This document shows, piece after piece, positions 32,707-40,359 of a stretch of 48,880 bases of DNA (position 1 is the stretch's first letter; the number at the start of each line of letters is the position of its first letter). The notes beneath the pieces are model-generated. The model did no database searches and was not told the origin of the DNA. It saw only the letters and a program-made list of their open reading frames with translations. The DNA is taken from contig CAYWTM010000010.1 in NCBI GenBank assembly GCA_964460185.1, positions 1-48,880 on the forward strand. Reading direction: 5' to 3'. A program made the translations under genes and the position numbers. Origin of the DNA: JAVJPJ01 sp040217295. Its GTDB lineage: Bacteria > Pseudomonadota > Alphaproteobacteria > Rhodobacterales > Rhodobacteraceae.

Positions 32707-33081
32707 TCAGGCCCAGGATGCGGCTGTGGCCGCACGCAGATCGCGCAATTCCGCGATCACCTCGTCCAGTTCGTGGCGGCGCTGGTCCAGTTCGGCCAAC
32801 TGCCGGTCGGCCAGTTTCAGCCACGCCTCGCGCTGCAGGTCACCCTGCGGATCGGCGTCATACATCTCCAGCCACTGGCGGATTTCCTCGAGCGCAAAGC
32901 CGAAACGGCGACCGCGCAGGATCAGGGTCATGCGCGCAACCTCGCGCGGGCCGTAGAAGCGCGCGCGCCCCTCGCGCACGGGCCGGAGCAATTCGATGTA
33001 TTCGTAATGGCGCAAGGTGCGCGGGGTCACATCGAACCGCTCACACATTTCCTTGAAGCTGAGTCTTTCCGCCTCGGACAT
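32707..33081 (-). CDS. Second MerR family regulator
   Basis: A 124-residue MerR protein in tandem with the one above: N-terminal HTH MSEAERLSFKEMCERFDVTP with RTLRHYEYIELLRPVREGR, the wing (RFYGPREVARMTLILRGRRF) and a coiled coil (LADRQLAELDQRRHELDEV). It is clearly related to the neighbour (both have the TPRTLR, LILRG and GF-LEEIRQ motifs), so they may be an old duplication that has diverged. It ends 268 bases before the first MerR gene and so is expressed separately or as the leader gene. Divergent from the thioesterase genes. Confidence 0.88.
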   Translation of the reverse strand: MSEAERLSFKEMCERFDVTPRTLRHYEYIELLRPVREGRARFYGPREVARMTLILRGRRFGFALEEIRQWLEMYDADPQGDLQREAWLKLADRQLAELDQRRHELDEVIAELRDLRAATAASWA

Positions 33082-33133
33082 TTTCAGGTCTGCCAGTTGA
33101 ACGTTGCGCAGACATCATATCGGCCGATGGGCC

Positions 33134-33157
33134 GGGGTGCAAAGCGCTTTGCACCCC
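33134..33157. repeat. Perfect 24-base palindrome between MerR and thioesterase genes
   Basis: A 24-base perfect palindrome with half-site GGGGTGCAAAGC, centred on GCGC. Its core TGCAAAGCGCTTTGCA resembles that of the palindrome at 20377-20396 (GCAAAGCTTTGC). It lies in the 142-base divergent gap, about 65 bases before the thioesterase start. It could be a regulator site or a transposable repeat of the same family. Confidence 0.6.
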
Positions 33158-33223
33158 TTGCGCCGCTGGCGTTCAGCGGTGAATGCTGCGCGGCAAGGCA
33201 AGTTTCAGGCAGGGGGCAGCCCA

Positions 33224-33685
33224 ATGGCGGACAAAACCACAAGCGAGGCGGCGACAAAGGCCCGGATCACCCGGGATTTCATCGACACGCTCCCGTTTTC
33301 CAAGGCGCTGGGCATGGAATTGCTGGAGGTCGGGCACGGGATTGCCGTGATCTCGATGCCGTATTCCGAGGCCCTGGTGGGCGATCCCAAGACCGGGGTG
33401 ATCCACGGTGGGGCGGTCTCGGCGCTGATGGATACCTGCGGCGGGGCGGCGGTGATGTCTCATCCCGAGGCGCTGGCCGGCACCGCGACGATCGATCTGC
33501 GGATCGACTACATGCGTGCGGCCGAGCCGGGACAGCGGATCACCGCGCGCGCCGAGTGCTATCACGTGACGCGCTCGGTCGCCTTCGTGCGGGCCCGGGC
33601 CTGGGACATGGATGAGACCCGACCTGTTGCTGCAGCGACGGGCGCCTTCACGGTGGAACGCGCCGCCAAGGGGGGCCGCCCATGA
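33224..33685 (+). CDS. PaaI-type hotdog thioesterase
   Basis: A 153-residue hotdog-fold acyl-CoA thioesterase starting MADKTTSEAATKARITRDFI. The family motif GVIHGGAVSALMDTCGGAAV is at about 59-78, with the HGG signature and the aspartate two turns later. Probably hydrolyses acyl- or aryl-CoA, releasing CoA, in the cytosol. The frame is open 40 codons upstream, but the ribosome site (AGGGGGCAGCC) and similarity support this start. The stop overlaps the next gene's start (ATGA), so the two thioesterases are coupled. Confidence 0.85.
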   Translation: MADKTTSEAATKARITRDFIDTLPFSKALGMELLEVGHGIAVISMPYSEALVGDPKTGVIHGGAVSALMDTCGGAAVMSHPEALAGTATIDLRIDYMRAAEPGQRITARAECYHVTRSVAFVRARAWDMDETRPVAAATGAFTVERAAKGGRP

Positions 33686-34188
33686 GCCGCGCTGCGCCCG
33701 AACCCGTCCACCTGATCAAGCAGCGCCGTGACCGCGCCCTTGCCGCCCTGGTCGACGGCCAGCCCTATATCCGGTTTCTCGGGGTCAGTTTCGACCGGCG
33801 GGGCGATGAACTGACGGCGGTTCTGAACTATGATCCAAAGCTCATCGGCAACCCGATCCTGCCCGCGATCCATGGCGGCGCGATCGCGTCCTTTCTCGAG
33901 GTGACGGCGATCATGGAATTGAGCTTCAACATGCTTTGGGATGACGTGGAAAGCGGGCGGATCGATGCGTCCAGCCTGACGGCCGCGACGGTGCCCCGTC
34001 TGCCCAAGACCATCGATTTCACCGTGGATTACCTCAGGTCGGGCCTGCCCCGGGATGCCTATGCGCGGGCGCGGGTGAACCGGCAAGGGCGGCGCTATGC
34101 GTCGGTCCATGTCGAGGCATGGCAGGACAACCGCCAGCGATTGTTCGCGCAAGGCACCGGGCATTTCCTCATGCCTGACAGAACTTAG
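33682..34188 (+). CDS. Second hotdog thioesterase
   Basis: A 168-residue protein of the same superfamily: NPILPAIHGGAIASFLEVTA near 55-74 again has HGG, and the helix FLEVTAIMELSFNML follows. It is more divergent from the PaaI consensus than the first (Glu in place of the usual Asp after HGG). It begins inside the stop of the first thioesterase, and ends 9 bases before a MATE transporter. A heteromer with the first thioesterase is conceivable, as tandem hotdog pairs form mixed complexes in some bacteria. Confidence 0.8.
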   Translation: MSRAAPEPVHLIKQRRDRALAALVDGQPYIRFLGVSFDRRGDELTAVLNYDPKLIGNPILPAIHGGAIASFLEVTAIMELSFNMLWDDVESGRIDASSLTAATVPRLPKTIDFTVDYLRSGLPRDAYARARVNRQGRRYASVHVEAWQDNRQRLFAQGTGHFLMPDRT

Positions 34189-34197
34189 GACACAAGA

Positions 34198-35535
34198 ATG
34201 ACATCGCAGGCCGAGGCCCTACCGGACACGCTCAAGCCTCTTACCCATGGCCGTGTGCTGCGTATCGCGTGGCCTGTGGTTCTGTCCAACGCGACCATAC
34301 CGCTTTTGGGGGTGGTCGACACCGGGGTCGTGGGCCAACTGGGCGACCCGGTGCCGATCGGCGCCGTGGGGATCGGTGCGGTCATCCTGACCTCGATCTA
34401 CTGGGCGTTTGGCTTTTTGCGCATGGGCACCGTCGGTTTGGCGGCACAGGCCATCGGGGCCGGAAACCAGGCCGAGGTCGCCGCCCTGCTGACCCGGGTC
34501 TTGATCATCGGCTTCGGGGCCGGACTGGCCCTGATGCTGTTTCAGATCCCGATCTTCGCGATGGCCTTGTGGCTGTCGCCCGCGAGCACCGAGGTCGAGG
34601 AACTGGCGCGGCTGTATCTGCAGATCCGGATCCTGTCGGCCCCTGCCGCCATCGCGATCTACGGGATAACCGGCTGGTTGATCGCACAGGAACGCACCGG
34701 CGCGGTCCTGGCGGTGCAGTTGTGGCAGAACGGTCTGAACATCGTGCTTTCGGTGGTGTTCGTTCTGTATCTGGATATGGGGGTCGAAGGCGTCGCGCTT
34801 GCGACGTTCCTTGCGGAATGGAGCGGGCTGGCTCTGGGCTTGTGGCTGTGCCGACAGGCCTTCCGTGTGCCGGCGTGGCGCGACTGGCCGCGGATCTTCG
34901 ACCGGGTCAAACTGTGGCACATGGCGGCGGTGAACACCGATATCCTGCTGCGCTCGCTGATGTTGCTGGCGGGGTTCACATCGTTCCTGTTTCTGGGGTC
35001 GGATTTCGGGGATATCACGCTGGCCTCCAACCAGGTGCTGATCCAGTTCGTCTATGTCACATCTTACGCGATGGACGGGTTCGCCTTTGCCGCCGAGGCC
35101 CTTGTGGGGCGGGCCATGGGCGCCAGATCGCCCGAACGGGTGCGGCGCGCGGCGATGCTGACAGGGTTCTGGGGGATCGTGATATGCGTCGCGATGGCAG
35201 TGATCTTTGCGCTGGCGGGCGGGGTCTTCATCGACCTGATGACCACCGCGGAGGGGGTGCGCGAGGCCGCGCGCGACTATCTTCCGTGGATGATCGCAGG
35301 GCCCTTGGTGGGGTGCGCGTCATGGATGCTCGACGGAATCTTCATCGGTGCGACGCGCACGCGGGACATGCGCAACATGATGGCGATCAGTTTCGTGGGC
35401 TACATCGTGATGGTGCTGACCTTCGTGCCGGTCTGGGGCAATCACGGGCTGTGGGCGGCGATGCTGGGGTTCTTCGCGCTCCGGGGGATCACGCTGGGCC
35501 TGCGATATCCGGCGCTGGAACGCGCGGCTGCCTGA
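34198..35535 (+). CDS. MATE family efflux transporter
   Basis: A 445-residue inner-membrane antiporter with about 12 hydrophobic segments in two bundles. The N-terminal IAWPVVLSNATIPLLGVVDT and the LRMGTVGLAAQAIGAGNQAE stretch match the DinF-like MATE pattern. It should export organic cations or drugs against Na+ or H+. It is the third gene of the thioesterase operon by spacing. Substrate unknown. It converges on arsC with 11 bases between stops. Confidence 0.87.
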   Translation: MTSQAEALPDTLKPLTHGRVLRIAWPVVLSNATIPLLGVVDTGVVGQLGDPVPIGAVGIGAVILTSIYWAFGFLRMGTVGLAAQAIGAGNQAEVAALLTRVLIIGFGAGLALMLFQIPIFAMALWLSPASTEVEELARLYLQIRILSAPAAIAIYGITGWLIAQERTGAVLAVQLWQNGLNIVLSVVFVLYLDMGVEGVALATFLAEWSGLALGLWLCRQAFRVPAWRDWPRIFDRVKLWHMAAVNTDILLRSLMLLAGFTSFLFLGSDFGDITLASNQVLIQFVYVTSYAMDGFAFAAEALVGRAMGARSPERVRRAAMLTGFWGIVICVAMAVIFALAGGVFIDLMTTAEGVREAARDYLPWMIAGPLVGCASWMLDGIFIGATRTRDMRNMMAISFVGYIVMVLTFVPVWGNHGLWAAMLGFFALRGITLGLRYPALERAAA

Positions 35536-35546
35536 GGCGCGCGGGA

Positions 35547-35888
35547 TCAGATCAGCGTAAGGATAGTCTCGGGTGGACGTCCGATCACGGCATGATGGCC
35601 GGTGTCGAGGATCGGACGTTCCAGCAAGATCGGATTGTCCGCGACCGCGCGCGCCAGTGTCTCATCATCCGCCTCCTTCAGGTTCAGCTCGCGATAGGCG
35701 GCTTCGGACCTCCGCACGATGTCGCCCACCGGTCGCCCGATGCGATGGGCCAGTGCCCTGACCTCGTCCGCGTCGGGCGCGTCTTTGAGGTAAAGCCGGA
35801 CATCAAAGCTCACGCCCCGGTCCTGCAGCAGGGCCAATGCCGCGCGCGATTTGGAACAGCGCGGATTATGCCACAGCGTCAGGTCCAC
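35547..35888 (-). CDS. arsC: ArsC-like reductase (Spx/ArsC glutaredoxin family)
   Basis: A 113-residue protein with the thioredoxin fold. The catalytic HNPRCSKSR (Cys11) is followed by VRLYLKDAPD and the NPILLERPI turn with the conserved Arg near 93. This fits glutaredoxin-dependent arsenate reductase; YffB- or Spx-like proteins share the same signature, so arsenate is not certain. No arsB, arsH or arsR is adjacent. Its start overlaps pyrD by 10 bases, implying coupling. Confidence 0.82.
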   Translation of the reverse strand: MDLTLWHNPRCSKSRAALALLQDRGVSFDVRLYLKDAPDADEVRALAHRIGRPVGDIVRRSEAAYRELNLKEADDETLARAVADNPILLERPILDTGHHAVIGRPPETILTLI

Positions 35889-36931
35889 GCGTCCACCCCC
35901 GTGCCGGTGACGTCGGCGATCGTCGCGAATCCCTCGGCTTCGCAGCGCCGGTCAAGACCTTCGGCGATGCGCGCGGCCATCGTGATGCCGCCATAGACCA
36001 GCCCGGTGTAAAGCTGCACCGCACTTGCGCCGGCGCGCAGCTTTTCCCAGGCCTGATCGGCGCTCGATACGCCGCCCACACCGATGATGGGCAACACCCC
36101 TCCGGTCAGTTGGTAGAGCCGTGCGAGAACCCGTGTCGAGCGGTCGAACAGCGGCTGGCCCGACAGGCCGCCGGTCTCGCCCTTGTGGGCATTGGCAAGA
36201 CCGTCGCGGTTGAGAGTGGTATTGGTGGCGATCAGTCCCGAAATCCCCGATTGCAGCGCGACCTCGGCCACATCGACCAACTCGGCCTCGGACAGGTCCG
36301 GCGCAATCTTGAGAAAGACGGGGATCGGTTGCGGCAACGCGGCGCGTGCGGTCATGACACCCGCCAACAGCGCCGAAAGCGCCGCCTTTCCCTGCAGATC
36401 GCGCAGTTTTTCGGTGTTGGGCGACGACACGTTGACGGTCGCGAAATCCACATGCGGGCCGCAGCGCGCCAGCACATGGGCGAAGTCGGCGGCGCGGTCG
36501 GGGCTGTCCTTGTTGGCGCCGAGGTTCAGGCCCACGGGAATCTCGCATCGGGTGGCGGCAAGGCGGGTGGCGATTGCCTCCATTCCGTCATTGTTGAATC
36601 CGAAGCGATTGATCGCGGCGCGGTCCTCGGTCAGGCGGAACAGGCGCGGTCTGGGGTTGCCCGGCTGCGGCCGCGGGGTTGCCGCCCCGACCTCTAGAAA
36701 CCCGAAGCCTGCCCGGGCAAGGGGGGCTATGGCCTCGGCGTTCTTGTCGAACCCCGCTGCCAGCCCAACCGGGTTGGGCATCCGCATGCCCGCCAGCGTG
36801 ATCGCCAGACGCGACGACGTGACGGGTCCTTGCAGCGGCATGAAGCCGGTCTTCAGCGCCGCCAGCGCCAATGCATGGGCGCGTTCGGGATCCAGGCGGT
36901 GCATGATCGACAGGCCAAAGCGTTCCCACAT
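35879..36931 (-). CDS. pyrD: Dihydroorotate dehydrogenase (quinone), class 2
   Basis: A 350-residue FMN enzyme of the fourth step of pyrimidine synthesis, membrane-attached through its N-terminal helices (MWERFGLSIMHRLDPERAHA). FMN and active-site features are PVGLAAGFDKNAEA near 55-68, LNLGANKDSP near 135, and the barrel end GVGGVSSADQAWEKLRAGAS near 300. The catalytic serine of class 2 is expected in VNVSSPNT near 165. The start at 36931 is chosen over an open 14-codon extension. It sits 4 bases after the DUF952 gene. Confidence 0.94.
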   Translation of the reverse strand: MWERFGLSIMHRLDPERAHALALAALKTGFMPLQGPVTSSRLAITLAGMRMPNPVGLAAGFDKNAEAIAPLARAGFGFLEVGAATPRPQPGNPRPRLFRLTEDRAAINRFGFNNDGMEAIATRLAATRCEIPVGLNLGANKDSPDRAADFAHVLARCGPHVDFATVNVSSPNTEKLRDLQGKAALSALLAGVMTARAALPQPIPVFLKIAPDLSEAELVDVAEVALQSGISGLIATNTTLNRDGLANAHKGETGGLSGQPLFDRSTRVLARLYQLTGGVLPIIGVGGVSSADQAWEKLRAGASAVQLYTGLVYGGITMAARIAEGLDRRCEAEGFATIADVTGTGVDAWT

Positions 36932-36935
36932 GGCG

Positions 36936-37271
36936 CTACATGCCCTCCGGGAATTGATGGGTTCCGTCCACAAACGGCAGCGGCACGCGCCACACCATGT
37001 CGGCCAGTCGCAGCGGCGCGTAGAGATGCGGGAATTCCTCGCCGCCCCTCGATACTTCCCATTTCAGGGTGGGGCCAAGCGTGTCGGTGTCAAAGGCAGC
37101 CAGAATCAGCCCGTCCTCGTTGGCGAAGTGTTTGGCTGCCGTTTCGGCGGCCTGCGCGGCGGTCGAGAAATGAATGAAACCATCGGCCACATCGATCGGC
37201 GCCCCGGCGGTTTCACCATGGATCTGAAGGCTTGACCATTCGTCGGCCCGGAGGATTTTGTAAATGAACAT
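36936..37271 (-). CDS. DUF952 family protein
   Basis: A 111-residue protein, MFIYKILRADEWSSLQIHGE then DGFIHFSTAAQAAETAAKHF, which is the DUF952 pattern (a glutathione-transferase-unrelated small alpha/beta fold of unknown function). GFIHFS near 32-37 and WRVPLPF near the end are the conserved parts. The frame is open 70 codons further upstream but without family similarity. It is the first gene of DUF952-pyrD-arsC. A UPF role in small-molecule modification has been proposed for the fold, without proof. Confidence 0.84.
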   Translation of the reverse strand: MFIYKILRADEWSSLQIHGETAGAPIDVADGFIHFSTAAQAAETAAKHFANEDGLILAAFDTDTLGPTLKWEVSRGGEEFPHLYAPLRLADMVWRVPLPFVDGTHQFPEGM

Positions 37272-37395
37272 GTTTTGGGCATGGCGCGGTCGTGACGCAT
37301 CGTCAAGTGCCGCCCGGGCTAACCTGAGTGCTTTACTTGCCGCGCGTGGCTCGCCAATCTGTGACATGTCCAACGATAAACCTGGGAGAGCTTTC

Positions 37396-39009
37396 ATGCT
37401 TGCACGAGTTCTGGGGTCCACCGCGATCCTGGCGGGCCTTTCGATGGCGGCACCTGCCGCTGCGGAGACCACGCTGCACATTCTTCACATAAATGACCTT
37501 CACAGCCGTATTCAGCCGATCAACCGGTTCGATTCGACCTGCAACGCCGAAGACGACGCCGCGGGCGAATGCTTTGGCGGCGTGGCGCGCGTGGCGACTG
37601 CCATCAATACGCTGCGCGGCGATCTGGAAGCCGCGGGCGAGAACGTGATCGTTCTGGATGCCGGTGACCAGTTCCAGGGCTCGTTGATGTACACCACCTA
37701 CAAGGGTGAGGTCGAAGCGGAGTTCATGGAAGCCATCGGGTTTGACGCCATGGCCGTGGGCAACCACGAATTCGACGATGGCCCCGAAAACCTGGCGCGA
37801 TTCGTCGACATGGTCAGCTTTCCGGTCATTTCGGGCAACCTCGACCTGAGCCAGTCCAACGTGCTGTCCGATGACATGGTGCCCGATCACGTGATCCTCG
37901 ACGTGAACGGCATGCAGGTCGGCATCATCTCGGCGCTTGCCACTGACACCGCCGAAACCTCAAGCCCCGGGGCGGCCATCATTTTCCAAGATGAAATCGA
38001 CGCGCTGCAGGCCGATGTCGATGCGCTGACCGAACAAGGCGTGACCATGATCATCGCGCTGACCCATGTGGGTCTTCCGATGGATATGCGCATCGCCGAG
38101 GCCGTGACCGGCATCGACGTCATCGTGGGCGGGCATTCGCACACCTACCTGTCGTCCTCGGATCCGCGCCGCGCCGGTGCCTATCCGGTGATGGTCAACA
38201 ACCCCGCCGGGGAATTCGTGCCGATCGTGCAGGCCTATGCCTATTCGAAATACCTGGGCCATCTCGAGGTGGTCTTCGACGATGATGGCAACGTGGTCTA
38301 CGCCGGTGGCGACACCATGGTGCTGGATGCCTCTGTCACCCCCGATCCCGAGATTGCGGCACGGGTGGCCGAACTTGCCGGCCCGATCGAAGAGGCCATG
38401 GCCGAAGTCATCGGGTCGACCAGCGAATTCATCGAAGGCGACCGGACCGTTTGTCGGGCGGTCGAATGCCCGATGGGCAACCTGGTGGCCGACGCGATGC
38501 TGGACCGTGTGCGCGATCAGGGCATCGACGTGGCGATCCAGAATGGTGGCGGGCTTCGCGCCTCGATCGATTCTGGCGAAGTGACCATGGGCGAGGTGTT
38601 CACCGTCCTGCCCTTCCAGAACACCCTTGCGACCTTCGAGCTGACCGGTGCGGGCATCGTGTCCGCCTTGGAAAACGGCGTCAGCCAGGTGGCAGACGGC
38701 GCGGGCCGTTTCCCGCAGGTGTCGGGCATGCGCTATACATGGAACCCCGCCGCCGAGCCGGGCAGCCGCATCGTGTCGGTCGAGATCGAAACCGCTGACG
38801 GGTTCGTTCCTCTCGATCCGGAGGCGACCTATGGCGTGGTCACCAACAACTACATGCGCAGCGGTGGCGACGGCTATGCCATCTTCGCCAGTGCCGGCAT
38901 GAATGCCTATGATTTCGGTCCTGGTCTGGAACAGGTCGTGGCCGATTACATCATGGCCGCCGATGGCTACACACCCTACACCGATGGGCGCATCACGGCC
39001 GTCGAATAA
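37396..39009 (+). CDS. Periplasmic 5'-nucleotidase / bifunctional metallophosphatase (UshA family)
   Basis: A 537-residue secreted phosphatase. Signal peptide MLARVLGSTAILAGLSMAAP with cleavage near AAA-E at 23/24. Metal-binding metallophosphatase motifs follow: HINDLHSR near 31-38, DAGDQFQG near 88, GNHEFDDG near 124 and GGHSH near 240. The C-terminal nucleotide-recognition domain has IQNGGGLRASIDSG near 385. It dephosphorylates extracellular nucleotides, feeding the nucleoside salvage genes of this window. Start at ATG 37396 with GGGAGAG upstream; an ATG 10 codons earlier lacks a ribosome site and would spoil the signal peptide. Confidence 0.92.
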   Translation: MLARVLGSTAILAGLSMAAPAAAETTLHILHINDLHSRIQPINRFDSTCNAEDDAAGECFGGVARVATAINTLRGDLEAAGENVIVLDAGDQFQGSLMYTTYKGEVEAEFMEAIGFDAMAVGNHEFDDGPENLARFVDMVSFPVISGNLDLSQSNVLSDDMVPDHVILDVNGMQVGIISALATDTAETSSPGAAIIFQDEIDALQADVDALTEQGVTMIIALTHVGLPMDMRIAEAVTGIDVIVGGHSHTYLSSSDPRRAGAYPVMVNNPAGEFVPIVQAYAYSKYLGHLEVVFDDDGNVVYAGGDTMVLDASVTPDPEIAARVAELAGPIEEAMAEVIGSTSEFIEGDRTVCRAVECPMGNLVADAMLDRVRDQGIDVAIQNGGGLRASIDSGEVTMGEVFTVLPFQNTLATFELTGAGIVSALENGVSQVADGAGRFPQVSGMRYTWNPAAEPGSRIVSVEIETADGFVPLDPEATYGVVTNNYMRSGGDGYAIFASAGMNAYDFGPGLEQVVADYIMAADGYTPYTDGRITAVE

Positions 39010-39030
39010 GGGCGCTGCACTCTGACATTG

Positions 39031-39064
39031 AAACCGGCGCAGGCGACTGCGCCGGTTTTTTGCT
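39031..39064 (+). terminator. Rho-independent terminator of the nucleotidase gene
   Basis: AAACCGGCGCA (39031-39041) pairs with TGCGCCGGTTT (39048-39058) over 11 bp with a 6-base loop, followed by a T run. It begins 22 bases after the stop codon. This is the clearest intrinsic terminator in the window. Confidence 0.88.
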
Positions 39065-39113
39065 GCCATGCAGCATGCGCAAACCGGGTTTGGGGATCCG
39101 TCAATTGTAAGAC

Positions 39114-39129
39114 ATGATAGCGCTACCAT
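39114..39129. promoter_or_regulatory. LacI-like operator upstream of the DUF1127 gene
   Basis: ATGATAGCGCTACCAT is a near-palindrome with a TAGCGCTA centre, the style of LacI-family operators. It lies 50 bases before the start. No LacI protein is encoded in the window, so this is a weak call; part of the motif may be the core promoter. Confidence 0.3.
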
Positions 39130-39178
39130 ATCCTTGTCATCGAGAGCCGAAACTTTCGAATTGAAAAGGAGCTGCACC

Positions 39179-39343
39179 ATGACGTCCATCGTCACCCAAC
39201 TGCGCCATGCCGCCGCAAAACGTGCGGCATACAACCAGACCGTCGCCGAGATCTCGCGGATGCCGCGCGAAGTGGCCTGGGATCTGGGGATCTTTCCCGA
39301 AGACGCCGAAAAGATCGCTTACAAGGCCGTTTACGGCCGCTGA
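39179..39343 (+). CDS. DUF1127 small protein
   Basis: A 54-residue basic protein starting MTSIVTQLRHAAAKRAAYNQ, preceded by AAAAGGAGC. The core ISRMPREVAWDLGIFPEDAEKIA is the DUF1127 (YjiS-like) signature: arginine-rich helix, turn, then a LGI helix. In Rhodobacter sphaeroides the DUF1127 protein CcaF1 binds RNA and affects small RNA processing, and family members are often stress induced (from memory). Whether this protein is functionally the same is inference. No small RNA array follows it in the 22 bases before the next gene. Confidence 0.85.
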   Translation: MTSIVTQLRHAAAKRAAYNQTVAEISRMPREVAWDLGIFPEDAEKIAYKAVYGR

Positions 39344-39365
39344 GCGGGCGGGTTAGGCTGCGCCC

Positions 39366-40031
39366 ATGTGCGGGCGCATGACCATGACCCATCCAAGCGA
39401 CGCGATGGCGCGGCTGTTCGAAGCTGCGCCTGCCAATGACCTGCCCGAGACCCCGCGCTACAACATCTGCCCCACGCAAGACGTGGGTGTCGTGCTGGCA
39501 GGGCAGGGCGGCCGCACGTACCGGCCCATGCGATGGGGGTTTGTCCCTCATTGGTACAAGACCCCCACGGATGGCCCACTTCTGATCAATGCCCGCGCCG
39601 AGACGGTGGCCGAAAAGCCGGCCTTTCGCGCGGCGTGCCGGGAACGGCGCTGCCTTGTTCCGATGACGGGGTTCTTCGAATGGACCAAGGACGCCGAGGG
39701 CAACCGGCTACCCTGGTATTTCACGCCGGCTGACGGTGCACCGCTGGTCTTTGCCGGGATCTGGCAGGTCTGGGACAAGGCGGAGACGCCACTGGTCACC
39801 TGCGCCATCGTGACGACCGGGGCCAGCGACTGGATGTCCGAGACGCACCACCGGGAGCCCGTCAGGATCGCGCCCGAAGATTGGGCCACGTGGCTTGGGG
39901 AAGCGGACGCCAAGGCTGCGCCCCTGATGCAGCCCGCGCCGGCTGGGTATTACCATCGTTGGCGCGTCGACCGCGCGGTCAATTCCAACCGTGCGCAAGG
40001 CGAAGGGCTGATCGCGCCCCTTGCGGCCTAG
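39366..40031 (+). CDS. SRAP domain protein (abasic-site processing, HMCES/YedK type)
   Basis: A 221-residue protein beginning MCGRM. After Met removal Cys2 becomes the N-terminal catalytic residue that forms a thiazolidine crosslink with abasic sites in single-stranded DNA. Further conserved points are YNICPTQD near 36, RWGFVPHWY near 56, NARAETV near 75, and GFFEW near 103 with the catalytic-side Glu. The C-terminal HHREPV in place of the usual HxRMPV is a small deviation. It protects replication forks. The gene is separated from DUF1127 by 22 bases and faces tRNA-Gly. Confidence 0.93.
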   Translation: MCGRMTMTHPSDAMARLFEAAPANDLPETPRYNICPTQDVGVVLAGQGGRTYRPMRWGFVPHWYKTPTDGPLLINARAETVAEKPAFRAACRERRCLVPMTGFFEWTKDAEGNRLPWYFTPADGAPLVFAGIWQVWDKAETPLVTCAIVTTGASDWMSETHHREPVRIAPEDWATWLGEADAKAAPLMQPAPAGYYHRWRVDRAVNSNRAQGEGLIAPLAA

Positions 40032-40359
40032 AGGGTCATGTCGGGATTGGAGCGGGCGACGGGAATCGAACCCGTATCATCAGCTTGGAAGGCTGAGGTC
40101 TTACCATTACACAACGCCCGCAACTGGATGCTGGCCTACCTCTGACGGACCATCGCGTCAAGCGACTGTGACGTTGTTTTGATCTGGCAGGAATGATCTT
40201 CGTCCCGCAAGGATGCAGCTTCGCGGTCGATCGGTCATACCGCGCCGGCGGCAGGCCTGGTATCGCGGCGCGCCCGTAAACATGTCGCACACGATGCCGC
40301 CGCCCTTGTGGAAATGGGGTCAGCCTTGTATCGGTTCTGAAAATCGACCAAAGCCCCCC
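40032..40359. other. Intergenic region of 328 bases containing tRNA-Gly
   Basis: After the SRAP stop the region holds tRNA-Gly (40048-40121) on the minus strand and then about 238 bases of leader before the ABC transporter. The frame into the transporter is open for 49 codons upstream (from 40213), so a longer N-terminus is possible. No other element is seen. Confidence 0.55.
40048..40121 (-). tRNA. tRNA-Gly(TCC)
   Basis: On the minus strand the 74-base sequence folds to a cloverleaf: acceptor stem GCGGGCG/CGCCCGC, anticodon stem TCAGC/GCTGA with loop CTTCCAA, so anticodon TCC for glycine. The T arm has the GTTCGATTC loop region and CCA is encoded at the 3' end (plus-strand TGG at 40048-40050). 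The discriminator base is T. Confidence 0.95.

Noticed and set aside
35547..35888. Arsenic resistance island
   Set aside because: Only an ArsC-like protein coupled to pyrD is present, with no ars transporter or regulator.
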